64,000 nucleotides of DNA from CAUZIZ01 sp965219855. Its GTDB lineage: Bacteria; Acidobacteriota; UBA6911; RPQK01; JAJDTT01. This document shows, one piece after another, positions 25,982 to 34,974 of the stretch. The translations under genes were made by a program, and so were the position numbers. Under the pieces are notes generated by a model. The model was not told the origin of the DNA. It did no database searches and saw only the letters and a list, made by a program, of their open reading frames with translations. The stretch is taken from contig CBDCOR010000009.1 in assembly GCA_965219855.1 (NCBI GenBank), positions 62,001 to 126,000 on the forward strand, in the 5' to 3' direction. The number at the start of each line of letters is the position of its first letter. Positions within the stretch are counted from its first letter, which is position 1.

Positions 25982-27850
25982 CCCAAAAGAAGTAGATGAA
26001 AGTGGACTAAACCACATGTAAACACCTGAAATGCCAGACCTGACGGGTATTCTGGGGTTGTCAAAGAAACTTCAGAACAAGCCGAAAGGAGGCATTTCAG
26101 GTGAAGAAAAAGGATAGCGCAATCATCCGCAAACGGGAAGCAGAGGTTGCTCAGCGATTGAGCCCCAGCTGGAACGGTCAAGACCCGAAACCGGTGCTCT
26201 CGCCCGAGGTCATCAGCTACGAGGTCTCGGAGAAAACGGGTGCGGTCAGTTACGGTGGTCTGGGGCTGCTGCAGCAGGTGGTGAAGTGGAGTGGGCTGGG
26301 GAAAGCCATTGACCAGGCGGTGACGCTGCTCAAACGCCACCAACCGTACCACGAATCGGACCACGTCCTGAGCCTGATCTACAACGTGGCCACGGGCGGG
26401 ACCCGCTATCAGGATATTGAACTGCGACGTCAGAGTGTGAGTTTCCTGGAGGCGGTGGGAGCCGAGAAGATCCCCGCCCCCAGCACGGCCGGAGACTTTG
26501 TGCGCCGCTTTGACGCGCCCGACGTGGTGGATCTGATGGAAGCCGTCAATGCCAGCCGCCTCAAGGTCTGGGCCCAACAACCGGCCCGTTTCTTCCAACG
26601 GGCGGAGATCGACGTGGATGGGACGATGGCCCCCACGAGCGGCGAATGCAAGGAAGGGATGGAGATCAGCTACGACGGGCAGTGGGGCTATGCGCCGCTG
26701 ATCGTGACGCTGGCCAATACGGGAGAGGTGCTCTATGCGGTCAACCGCTCGGGCAACCGTCCCTCTCATGAGGGAGCGGCCGAATGGCTGGATCGGAGTA
26801 TCGAGCTGGTTCGAGAGGCGGGTTTTCGGAAGGTGCGCCTGCGCGGGGACACGGATTTTTCGCTGACGGCTCATTTTGACCGTTGGACGGAGGCGGGCGT
26901 GGAGTTTGACTTCGGGATCGACGCCCATCCGAGCTTCGTCAAGTGGGCGGAGGCGTTGCCAGAAGCGAGATGGAAAGAGCTGGGGCGCCCCAGCCAGGGG
27001 AAAGGAAAAGGGAAGAAGCGGCGCCAGCGGCGGGACAAAGTGAAGCCGGAGATTGTCAAGAGACGCGGGTTCAAGACGCTGACGCTGGAACGGGAAGAGA
27101 TCGCGGAGATCGACTACCGTCCGAGCAAAGCGAAGCGAACCTATCGGATGGTGATCTTGCGCAAGACGATCCTGGTCGAGAAAGGCCAGAAGCGGCTGCT
27201 GCCGCAGACGCGCTACCACTTTTATGTCACCAATATCTCGGCCAGAACGTTGGGAACGGCGGGAGTCGTACGGGAAAACAACCGGCGCTGCAACCAGGAG
27301 AACGTCATTGAACAACTCAAGAACGGAGTCGAGGCCCTGCGGATGCCCTCGGATACGCTGGTAGCCAACTGGGCCTATCTGGTGATTGCGGCTCAAGCCT
27401 GGAATCTGAAGGCCTGGATGGGGTTGGTGCTGCCGGCGCGACTGCAAGCCCGAGAGCTGGTGAAGATGGAGTATCGCCGTTTCCTGCGAGAGGTCATTGA
27501 AATGCCCTGCCAGATTTTGCGCAGGGGCCGACAGTTGGTCTATCGGCTGCTGGATGTCAATGGTTGGAGCCGTCTTCTCTTGGAAGGCAGTAAGTGGTTG
27601 AAACACCGGCCAGCTACCTGAAACTGAAAGGAGATAAAGTAGCTCCGAGGGTCGCCAGAGCTGGGGCGAGGTGTCTCTACAAACGCCCCCCAAGAGGGCA
27701 GAATCGTTTTCCCTGAGCGATCGGTGTGGAGGACAGCTGAACACGTGCCTGTTCTGAGTGACTTCGCGCCGAAATTTAGAATTTAGGTCTCCAAAATGGC
27801 TCCTCGGAGCCGACAAAGGGGTCTATTTTCGAACTTGCGCTTATTTTGGG
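25982..27850 (+). mobile_element. IS1380-family insertion sequence, copy 2 (1869 bp)
   Basis: It has the same ends as copy 1 and a 6-bp target duplication CCTAGT at 25976-25981 and 27851-27856. The target was the 13-bp gap between the stop of the cytochrome gene and the ATG of the PhyH gene, so no coding sequence is broken but the operon is interrupted. Confidence 0.93.
26101..27621 (+). CDS. IS1380-family DDE transposase (copy 2)
   Basis: The protein is identical to that of copy 1 as far as I can compare (506 residues, GTG start, same catalytic Asp/Asp/Glu). It is oriented against the surrounding operon. Confidence 0.92.
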   Translation: MKKKDSAIIRKREAEVAQRLSPSWNGQDPKPVLSPEVISYEVSEKTGAVSYGGLGLLQQVVKWSGLGKAIDQAVTLLKRHQPYHESDHVLSLIYNVATGGTRYQDIELRRQSVSFLEAVGAEKIPAPSTAGDFVRRFDAPDVVDLMEAVNASRLKVWAQQPARFFQRAEIDVDGTMAPTSGECKEGMEISYDGQWGYAPLIVTLANTGEVLYAVNRSGNRPSHEGAAEWLDRSIELVREAGFRKVRLRGDTDFSLTAHFDRWTEAGVEFDFGIDAHPSFVKWAEALPEARWKELGRPSQGKGKGKKRRQRRDKVKPEIVKRRGFKTLTLEREEIAEIDYRPSKAKRTYRMVILRKTILVEKGQKRLLPQTRYHFYVTNISARTLGTAGVVRENNRRCNQENVIEQLKNGVEALRMPSDTLVANWAYLVIAAQAWNLKAWMGLVLPARLQARELVKMEYRRFLREVIEMPCQILRRGRQLVYRLLDVNGWSRLLLEGSKWLKHRPAT

Positions 27851-27855
27851 CCTAG

Positions 27856-28409
27856 TCAATTGTGGCAGAGTCGACAGGCCTGCTCCCGCGGCAGGAGCAA
27901 GTGGGAGGCAGAGCTTGATCCGTGGGCATTGTGGCATCTCCCGCAGTCCTCCAGGATGTGAGGAGCATGCTCGTGGGGTTCGACGAAGGCTTCCTTGTCG
28001 TGACAGTCGAAACACCCTCCCTTGAACCGGAATCGGCCACGCCGGCTCAGTCCGTGACAGTGGGTGCAATCTGTAGCAACAGGAGGATGCTGCTTGAAGA
28101 GACGAAAGGTCGCCGGCGGATTCTCTCCCACGAAGAATCGGATTTCGCGGCGGCCTCCCTTCCAGATCAACCCCAACAGGTGTTCTCCCGGAGTGGGTCT
28201 CAACCTAGCGTGGAAGACGTTGGGGAATGGCTCCTGGGCCGGGATCCCCTGACCGTCCAGTTCCAGTCTCCCCTCAGGACCGGTCGCCACGATACTGATC
28301 TCTTCTGAGGGGAGTGCCGAGCCGTCCTGAGGCCGAAGGATCCTGCCCTGTTCGTCCCCGGAGGCCGACGACAGCAGGGTCAGGGTCAGAACCCAGAGTA
28401 AGCTCTTCA
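27856..28409 (-). CDS. exported tetraheme cytochrome c
   Basis: The 184-residue product begins MKSLLWVLTLTLLSSASG (signal peptide). Residues of about 25-105 look like a beta-sandwich module (ISIVATGPEGRLELDGQG). Four CxxCH sites follow: CTHCH, CFDCH, CGRCH and CRLCH, the last being the penultimate codons before the stop. It overlaps the upstream propeller gene by 4 nt (ATGA). Its likely role is to accept electrons in the periplasm, perhaps from the exported FMN oxidase at the head of the operon. Confidence 0.85.
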
Positions 28410-29179
28410 TAAATGGAGCCGACAGATGTATCCCGCGTGGCGACTCCCATTGTCTCCACCGCCGGGAGCGATACCGGCGTCGGTGTAATAGAACGTACCC
28501 CGGTGAAGAGTCATGCCGTGGGGATCCGGATCGGATGAGCCCAGCTGGATGGCTTCCAGGATCCGGCCGTCTCTGGCATCCAGTCGATGAATCACCCGAT
28601 CGTTGGAGAACATGCACCAGATCGTATCCCAGTCCCAGGCTAGCCCGTGGGCTCGTCCCAGGGTCACGGGAATGCTGTGAAGCTCCTTGAAACCAGCATC
28701 GACTCGGGTCAGGCTCTTTCGTCTCAGCGTCGTGATCCAGAGAGAGCTGTCGGCCCAGGTGAGACCGTGAACGCCGCCTCCTCCCGGGATGGGGTAGCGG
28801 GCAAGAGTCTCACCTGTGTCGGGGTCAACCTTCAGCACCATTCCTGTTTTCGAGTCGGAAGGCCGAGGTTCGCGCCGGAGGGCAGGGCCATTGGCAGCCA
28901 TCCACAGGAAGCCACTCCCAAAGGCCATTCCGCTGGTGTTGGTGGACTCTGTCGGGACTTTCTGAAGCACCTTGCCCGTTTCCCAATCGAGCAGGTAGGC
29001 GCTGTTGGTGAGTTGTTCCCCTACCCACAAGCCATCATCCGTGGCCTCGAGGGCGTTGGGTTGGGGTACGCATCAGGAGATCTCCACAGCGCTTCTACTC
29101 TGGGCCTCCGGACGCGGTAATCCTGGGGTGCCAACCCACCGGCCAGAAGCAGTTCCAACAGCTCCCTGCGATTCAACAT
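28407..29179 (-). pseudogene. exported NHL/SMP-30-like beta-propeller, frameshifted by a 5-bp duplication
   Basis: Translation from the ATG at 29179 (MLNRRELLELLLAGGLAPQ) ends prematurely, while the rest of the protein is open in another frame (LWVGEQLTNSAYLLDWETG, GVHGLTWADSSLWITT, GLAWDWDTIWCMFSND). The shift is at 29055-29064, where GTTGG occurs twice in tandem; removing one copy joins PDAYPN to ALEATDDGLWV in frame, giving about 255 residues. It is a six-bladed propeller of the gluconolactonase/NHL kind. The upstream gene stops 5 bp before the ATG. Confidence 0.82.
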
Positions 29180-29184
29180 GAGGG

Positions 29185-30381
29185 CTAACGGATCCGAGTA
29201 AGTCTCCCATCGATGTCAGAAATTGTGGCAACTCCGGCCAGGCCCATATCGAGTGCTAGCTCCACCCGAAGCAGCTCCAGAACACGGGAGACCCCTTCCT
29301 GTCCGAAGCAGGCCAGGCCCCAGAGGTAGGGGCGTGCCACTCCCACGGCGGTAGCGCCCAGGGATAACGCTTTCAACACATCCGTTCCCCGCCGGAAGCC
29401 GCCGTCCACCAGGACCGGAATCCTGCCCTTTGCCGCCTGGACACATTCAGGTAGAGCTTCGATCGTGCCGCCCAGGTGGTCCTGCTGTCGAGCCCCGTGG
29501 TTGGATACCACGACGGCCGACATGCCGTACTCCACACACTTCTCGGTGTCCTCGGCGGTGAGGACGCCCTTGATCACGATGGACAGATCGGTCATATCCC
29601 GCAATTGGCGAACAGTTTCCCAGGTAGGGGTGGAGAAGGGACGCTCGGGATAGCGGCCCGTGCGCCAGGGTCGGTCCTCCTTATTGAAGACCAGATTTCC
29701 ATCGGCATCCCGGGGAACCCCGGTCTCGCACCAGCGCCGCACCAATCGGTTGCGAATGCTCCGCTCGCGATGGGAGACGTGCATATTGTCCACTGTGAAG
29801 CAGATACCTGCCGCCCCCATATCCTCCAGCTTTTCCACGAAGTTGAGCATCGTGTTCCTATTACGAAACTGACCACCGGTGGTGACCTGCCACCAGTTGG
29901 ACGGTCCACGGCCTGAGGTCAAATAGTCGTCGATTCCACCATTGGTGATCATCAGGGTCTTGGAATGGGCGGTTCCCCTTGCCACCTCCTCTTCGCCATT
30001 GGGGAAAAAACAGTTCTTACCGCCGGCCGGGCAGACGAAAATCGGATAGTCGAGCTTCTGGCCCAGAAGGTCGGTGGAGAGGTCGATCTTGTGGACATCA
30101 GTAAGAATACGAGACCTGATGATGATGCGTTCGAATGCCTTCCGATTATCGCGCAGGGATATTTCGTCCTGCGATCCTTCGGCCATGTAGTCCCAGGCGA
30201 CGGGGTCCAGCTTGGACTGCGCCAGCTTGGCAAAGTCGAACACGTTGATGAGGTCGTGAAGTTGTTCTTCACTGCCAGGGCCGACCTTTGTGGGACCAGC
30301 GGCCTCTTTCTGTCCCGCCAGCAGTGGAGAAGAAAGCAGCAGTTGAGCGAAGGCTTTGCAGGCTTGGCGTCGGCTGATCAT
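29185..30381 (-). CDS. FMN-dependent alpha-hydroxy-acid dehydrogenase/oxidase, probably Tat-exported
   Basis: The 398-residue protein starts MISRRQACKAFAQLLLSSPLL, a twin-arginine-like signal. The FMN barrel shows DPVAWDYMAEGSQDE, YPIFVCPAGG, FTVDNMHVSHRER, IVIKGVLTAEDTE with the FMN-contacting Lys, VVSNHGARQQD with the catalytic His-Gly-x-Arg, and VLVDGGFRRGTDVLKAL. The family oxidises L-lactate, glycolate or similar 2-hydroxyacids. It heads an operon with a propeller, a tetraheme cytochrome and a dioxygenase; an exported oxidase passing electrons to the cytochrome is a plausible reading. Confidence 0.87.
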   Translation of the reverse strand: MISRRQACKAFAQLLLSSPLLAGQKEAAGPTKVGPGSEEQLHDLINVFDFAKLAQSKLDPVAWDYMAEGSQDEISLRDNRKAFERIIIRSRILTDVHKIDLSTDLLGQKLDYPIFVCPAGGKNCFFPNGEEEVARGTAHSKTLMITNGGIDDYLTSGRGPSNWWQVTTGGQFRNRNTMLNFVEKLEDMGAAGICFTVDNMHVSHRERSIRNRLVRRWCETGVPRDADGNLVFNKEDRPWRTGRYPERPFSTPTWETVRQLRDMTDLSIVIKGVLTAEDTEKCVEYGMSAVVVSNHGARQQDHLGGTIEALPECVQAAKGRIPVLVDGGFRRGTDVLKALSLGATAVGVARPYLWGLACFGQEGVSRVLELLRVELALDMGLAGVATISDIDGRLTRIR

Positions 30382-30624
30382 GTTTTAGACCCAGGCTTTA
30401 AAGGAGACATGTTTGTAAGGGCTGATTCCCATGAGAGACCCTGATTGGAGCCCGATCTGATAAGAGTCTAGCAGTCGGACGAAGGGCAAACAACGCCTTG
30501 CTTGCGGGCAGATCGCGCGTGGCGCTACCGGGATTGGGTCGTAGAGACCCTGAACCGGAAAGAAGGGTCGTGACTGACCCACGCAATGACCCCGAATCTG
30601 AAAGCTATCTATCGAAGCTTCCGC

Positions 30625-33600
30625 TCAGGGGCGGTTGCGATCATCCGTCCCCCAACGTCGGGTGGCCAGAGGTTCGAAGACCTCGTCGCCCGGTCCGTAG
30701 CCAGCGCTCTCGGTTCCAATCACGTATTGATAATCGAGGATGAACTTGAGCAGGTCAGCCATTTCCTGGTGGTTGACGTTTTCCTCGAGGCCCTCCGGCA
30801 TCAACGACTTACCAGTCGCCCTTATCTCCAAGATGTCGTTTCGCAAGACTGTGTTCTGAAGGTCCTCTCCCTCCAGCAGTGTGACACTCGTTGCTGTCTG
30901 ATCAGTCAGGATTCCGGTGAAGAGTCGTCGCTTTTTGTCGGTAACGACATACTGCAGGAATTGAGGCTCAACGAAGCGGTTGGGATCTAGAATGTTGGTG
31001 AGCAGCGGCTCAGGATCCTTGTAGGACCCCATGATCAGATTCGGACCAATGAGGTGCTCGGTGGAAGACAGGCGGTGACACTTGACGCACTTCCGGCGGT
31101 AGACGGCCTCTCCCCGAGTCCTATCCCCTGTCAGTCTAAGTGCTGATTGATAGTCGGCAAGGACCTCCTGTCGGGAACTCGGCGCCTGAGAGTCAAACAG
31201 GGTCACGGCCCGAGTACGGATCGATTCTTCGCTGTGATTCATCAAGAGTTCACGGCGCTTGGGATCGATTTGGCTGGAGGAGGGCTTCTCTTCCTCAATC
31301 GCGCTCAACAGAGAGCGGGTCCAGTGCTTTCGTGACAAGAGTCCTGTCAGGACCTTGTTCCGGACCTCCGGCGTCTGACTCTCCCAGGACTCCAACAACA
31401 GGGTCGGAATCTCGGCGCTGTCGAAGCCGGTGAGAGCTTCGATGCCGGCGAGCTGAATTGCCTGGGGCTGCTGGAACTCGATCAAGGCAGTCAAAGCCTT
31501 CCGCACCCGATCGAAATCTCCGTGAGCAAGAAGCCGAATCGCGGTCACCCGCTCCTCTTCGGCCCGTTCAGCATTGCCGGCCAGCCTCTCCGATCGATCC
31601 ATCAGGTTCTGGATCATTCTCCGCGCCGCCGCCGAAAGGCGACGGAGTCCGGAGAGACTCTTGCCGGAGATCGCCAGCCCGTCTGCCAGGCCAGTGACAA
31701 TGATTTGCTGGGCCTCCGGGTTCTCCTTGAGAGCCCCATGGGTAGCCGCAGCCTGGGTGAGTCGATTGAGCTCGGAGCGCTTGTTCCGAGCTCCGATGAC
31801 CCGGGCCAGAGGAGACAGCCATTCGGCTGCTTCTTGCTTCTCTACAAACCCTTCCATATCGAGCAGCTCAACAAGCAAACGGTCGGAGAACCCGGAGCTC
31901 GAGCTGAGTACGGCATTCCGAGTCCAGCGGTCAGCAGAGTCCCGTACGGCAATTTGGACCAGGCCTGAAAAGGCTTTGCGACTCTTTGCCTCTCCCAACG
32001 TCAGCGCCACTCGAAAGCGGACTTTCGGGTCGTCATCTTTGGCCAGTGCCAATACCTGCTGAAAGAGAGACGGGGAGCGGTTCAATCTGGATTCGGCGAG
32101 TCGGACCGCGTGCGCCCGCACACCTGAAGAAGCATCGGACAGGGCCCCGGATAGATCCTCATCGTGGAGCGCATTTAGGCCCTTGAGCGACCAGAGAGCA
32201 TGCATTCGGGCTAGCGGCTTGGAGCTTTCTTTGAGGAGCCGTCTCAGCAAGGGGACTGCGGCGGCGTCCTGGCCTTCGTAGATCAGCCGATGGGCGGTCT
32301 CTCTCCACCAACCGCCGGGGTGCTCCAGATGGCCTATCAATTCCTCAATGCTAGCCTCGCCCAGGCGGGGTGCGGGAGGCACCTTGAAGCCGGGAGGGGC
32401 CACGCGGTAGACACGTCCTCGGTCCTGGCCCCTGGTGAAGTCCAGGTGTTTCATGACTCTGGCCGGCACATGTGCGGCCTCGATCAGCTCTCGGCACATA
32501 TCCAGGATGTACATGGTGCCATCCGGAGCATTGATGGAGTTGACTGGGCGGAACCAGTTGTCGGTGGAGCGGACGAACTCCGTCTCCTTGGGTTCCCCAC
32601 GCACTGATTTGAAGGTGACACCATCCTCTTCGAGAACCCGTCGGTGATACAGGTTGGCGGTGTTGGCTCCGATGAAGATGCTCCCCCGGTACTTCTCCGG
32701 GTAGGCATGTCCCCGGTAGACCTGCACTCCGGCACCAGCCGTCTGGTAGCTGTGGCCGACTCCTGCACTCCTGTTGCTGCGGCCGGCGAAGACACGGCGA
32801 GCCTCACGGATGGTACGCCAGCGTTCTATGGGGCTGATCTTGTAAACCCGTGTGCTGCCCTGTACCAGCGGGTTGACTTCCAGGGAGCCATGTCCCTCCC
32901 AATGGAAACCGTGCAGGTCGAAGAAGAGGTAGGGGTTACGTTCCAGATAGCCTCCGAGCATCACCACGTGGCGTCCCGACGACCCCGCGGTGCAGACGAA
33001 GCGGTTGTACCACTCGTCGAAGCTGTGCCCGAACTGAAAGGTCTGGGTGGTGAGCTCGAAGGCTCCACTGACCGGATCGAAACGGAAGTCGCGATCGTAG
33101 ACCGAGATGGGCTCAGCGTTGGGTTGGTCTCCGGGCCGAATGTAGCCACCATCTCCGCCGGTAGACGCGTAGATTTTGTGGTCGACTCCCCAAATCAGAT
33201 TGTTCACCATCTGCTGTTCGTTGGTGACACCGAACCTGGTGTAGATGACCTTTCGAATGTCGGCTTGCCCATCGCCGTCGGTGTCCTTCATGTAGAAGAT
33301 ACTGGGCGGGGCGGAAACATAGACGCCCCCCTTGAAGACAGCCACGCCGGTGGGCCAGATGAGCCTATCTGCAAAGACGTGGCTGACGTCAAAGACTCCG
33401 TCCCCGTCCTTGTCCTCCAGGAGGCGGACGCGCCCGGTCGGCTCCTCCCCCTCTCCCGGTTGATAGGGATAACTCTTCAGCTCGGCCACGTACATGCGGC
33501 CGTTCTCATCAAAGGTTGCGGCCACCGGTTCGTTTACCATGGGCTCATGGGCCACCAACTGCATCTGGAATCCGTCGGCGGTCTCGAAGGTTTTGATCAC

Positions 33601-33801
33601 GTCGGCCGGCTCGGTCGGCGGTACTGGCTTCAGGTACTCCTTCAGAGTGGCTTCGTCTCGGGAGATGTCCACTAATTTCTTGAAGCGGTCCTCAGGTTCG
33701 TCGGAGGGTGCCTGACTGCATGAAGCGCAAAGAGCCACGCAGACGACCGGGATGATCCGACGGAAGAAAGACACGTTCGCGCTCGTCATGGCTTCTATCA
33801 T
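30625..33801 (-). CDS. PVC-type membrane-bound dehydrogenase: beta-propeller, HEAT repeats and cytochrome c
   Basis: The 1058-residue lipoprotein-like product has an N-terminal signal ending VALCASCS. Residues of about 65-430 form a glucose/sorbosone-dehydrogenase-like propeller (MYVAELKSYPYQPGEG, VRLLEDKDGDGVFD, KDTDGDGQADIRKVI, INAPDGTMYILDMCRE). Residues of about 470-870 are helical HEAT-like repeats. The C-terminus has a heme motif CVKCH and the GPNLIMGSYKDPEPLLTNILDPN region typical of PVC-type c domains. It is probably a periplasmic sugar or alcohol dehydrogenase feeding electrons to the respiratory chain. ATG at 33789 is an alternative start. Confidence 0.9.
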   Translation of the reverse strand: MIEAMTSANVSFFRRIIPVVCVALCASCSQAPSDEPEDRFKKLVDISRDEATLKEYLKPVPPTEPADVIKTFETADGFQMQLVAHEPMVNEPVAATFDENGRMYVAELKSYPYQPGEGEEPTGRVRLLEDKDGDGVFDVSHVFADRLIWPTGVAVFKGGVYVSAPPSIFYMKDTDGDGQADIRKVIYTRFGVTNEQQMVNNLIWGVDHKIYASTGGDGGYIRPGDQPNAEPISVYDRDFRFDPVSGAFELTTQTFQFGHSFDEWYNRFVCTAGSSGRHVVMLGGYLERNPYLFFDLHGFHWEGHGSLEVNPLVQGSTRVYKISPIERWRTIREARRVFAGRSNRSAGVGHSYQTAGAGVQVYRGHAYPEKYRGSIFIGANTANLYHRRVLEEDGVTFKSVRGEPKETEFVRSTDNWFRPVNSINAPDGTMYILDMCRELIEAAHVPARVMKHLDFTRGQDRGRVYRVAPPGFKVPPAPRLGEASIEELIGHLEHPGGWWRETAHRLIYEGQDAAAVPLLRRLLKESSKPLARMHALWSLKGLNALHDEDLSGALSDASSGVRAHAVRLAESRLNRSPSLFQQVLALAKDDDPKVRFRVALTLGEAKSRKAFSGLVQIAVRDSADRWTRNAVLSSSSGFSDRLLVELLDMEGFVEKQEAAEWLSPLARVIGARNKRSELNRLTQAAATHGALKENPEAQQIIVTGLADGLAISGKSLSGLRRLSAAARRMIQNLMDRSERLAGNAERAEEERVTAIRLLAHGDFDRVRKALTALIEFQQPQAIQLAGIEALTGFDSAEIPTLLLESWESQTPEVRNKVLTGLLSRKHWTRSLLSAIEEEKPSSSQIDPKRRELLMNHSEESIRTRAVTLFDSQAPSSRQEVLADYQSALRLTGDRTRGEAVYRRKCVKCHRLSSTEHLIGPNLIMGSYKDPEPLLTNILDPNRFVEPQFLQYVVTDKKRRLFTGILTDQTATSVTLLEGEDLQNTVLRNDILEIRATGKSLMPEGLEENVNHQEMADLLKFILDYQYVIGTESAGYGPGDEVFEPLATRRWGTDDRNRP

Positions 33802-34010
33802 GAGCGAAGGGAAGCCGTCATTTCAACCCGATTCGCTCGCGCCGGAAACATCCGCCAGCCGCGGACTCGATCGGTGCTGGAGGGGTCCGCCGTCGTGAAG
33901 CCGCTCGAACCAGTTACTGCCGGTTGACACCAGGGGGCCTCTAGTCCGAAACTGGACACGTCAGCCAATTGATCATGGCTGTTTCCATCAACGTCAAAGG
34001 AGGAATAGAG

Positions 34011-34670
34011 ATGTCACTGAGAATCAATGATGAAGCCCCCGACTTTAGGGCCGAGACGACCCAGGGCTCCATCAGTTTTCATGAGTGGATTGGTGATGGT
34101 TGGGCCATCTTGTTTTCCCATCCAAAAGACTTCACACCAGTTTGTACCACCGAGTTGGGATACATGGCTGGCTTGGCGCCTGAATTTGCCAAGCGTAACT
34201 GCAAGGTCATTGGACTCAGTGTTGATCCAGTAGACAGCCACAAGGGATGGTCAAAAGACATCGAGGAAACCCAAGGGCACGCTGTCAACTACCCCATGAT
34301 CGGCGACACCGATCTAGCGGTGTCGAAGCTCTACAATATGCTGCCTGCGGATGAAGCTGGCACCTCAGAAGGCCGGACAGCTATGACCAACGCGACTGTG
34401 CGTTCCGTCTTCATCATCGGCCCGGACAAGAAGATCAAGCTCATGCTGACCTATCCCATGACAACGGGTCGCAACTTTGATGAGGTTTTGCGAGTCCTCG
34501 ACTCCATGCAGCTGACCGTTGCGCATAAGGTGGCCACGCCGGTGAACTGGCAGCAGGGTGAGGACGTCATTATCGTTCCTGCCGTATCGGATGACGATGC
34601 GAAACAGATGTTCCCCGAAGGCTGGGACGCAGTGAACTCGTATATTCGTGTCGTGAAGCAACCCAACTAA
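34011..34670 (+). CDS. 1-Cys peroxiredoxin (Prx6 type)
   Basis: The 219-residue protein starts at ATG with AAAGGAGG upstream. The peroxidatic Cys45 lies in the motif HPKDFTPVCTTE. The C-terminal extension (VATPVNWQQGEDVIIVPAVSDD and MFPEGWDAVNSYIRVV) is the Prx6-type dimerisation arm. No resolving Cys is seen, only Cys61 in RNCKVIG. It reduces hydroperoxides in the cytoplasm. It is divergent from the large PVC-type dehydrogenase. Confidence 0.93.
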   Translation: MSLRINDEAPDFRAETTQGSISFHEWIGDGWAILFSHPKDFTPVCTTELGYMAGLAPEFAKRNCKVIGLSVDPVDSHKGWSKDIEETQGHAVNYPMIGDTDLAVSKLYNMLPADEAGTSEGRTAMTNATVRSVFIIGPDKKIKLMLTYPMTTGRNFDEVLRVLDSMQLTVAHKVATPVNWQQGEDVIIVPAVSDDDAKQMFPEGWDAVNSYIRVVKQPN

Positions 34671-34730
34671 CTCAGAAGTAGCAGACAGCGCAGCTTGCAG
34701 GAAAGGCGGCAAGTTGGCGCTGGAGTGGCC

Positions 34731-34890
34731 TCACAAGGGAGGTAGTTTCAGGGCCTGGCGAGACAGGTTGACCATATATTTCGCCGCGCTGACGGAAGGC
34801 CGCCTGGGCGTGTAGGCGAGCTCGATGGCGTCCCCGACTTTGTGGCCCTGCCAGACTTCTTCACTCACCGCGATTTGTTCCCGTGTTGGT
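34731..34890 (-). pseudogene. C-terminal remnant of a DUF3592-like protein
   Basis: Read on the minus strand, about 50 codons are open to a TGA at 34731: TREQIAVSEEVWQGHKVGDA, IELAYTPRRPS and a basic tail. The VGDAIELAYTPRRPS pattern resembles the end of DUF3592-type proteins (VGDxVxVxYdPxnP). No start is visible because the frame runs into a palindromic repeat at 34882, so this is a truncated relic. Confidence 0.45.
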
Positions 34891-34934
34891 CTCCTGTTGG
34901 GGAATAAGACTTCGGCCTGGAGACCAAAGCTACG
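34882..34934. repeat. short palindromic repeat of the GGCCTGGAGRCC family
   Basis: GTTGGTCTCC at 34886 and GGAGACCAAAGC at about 34919 form inverted arms around AATAAGACTTCGGCCT. The right half matches the arms at 38427-38450 and 22773-22800. Confidence 0.7.
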
Positions 34935-34974
34935 TCCTCAAGCCACAAGCCAAAGTACTTAGGAGAAACATCGA

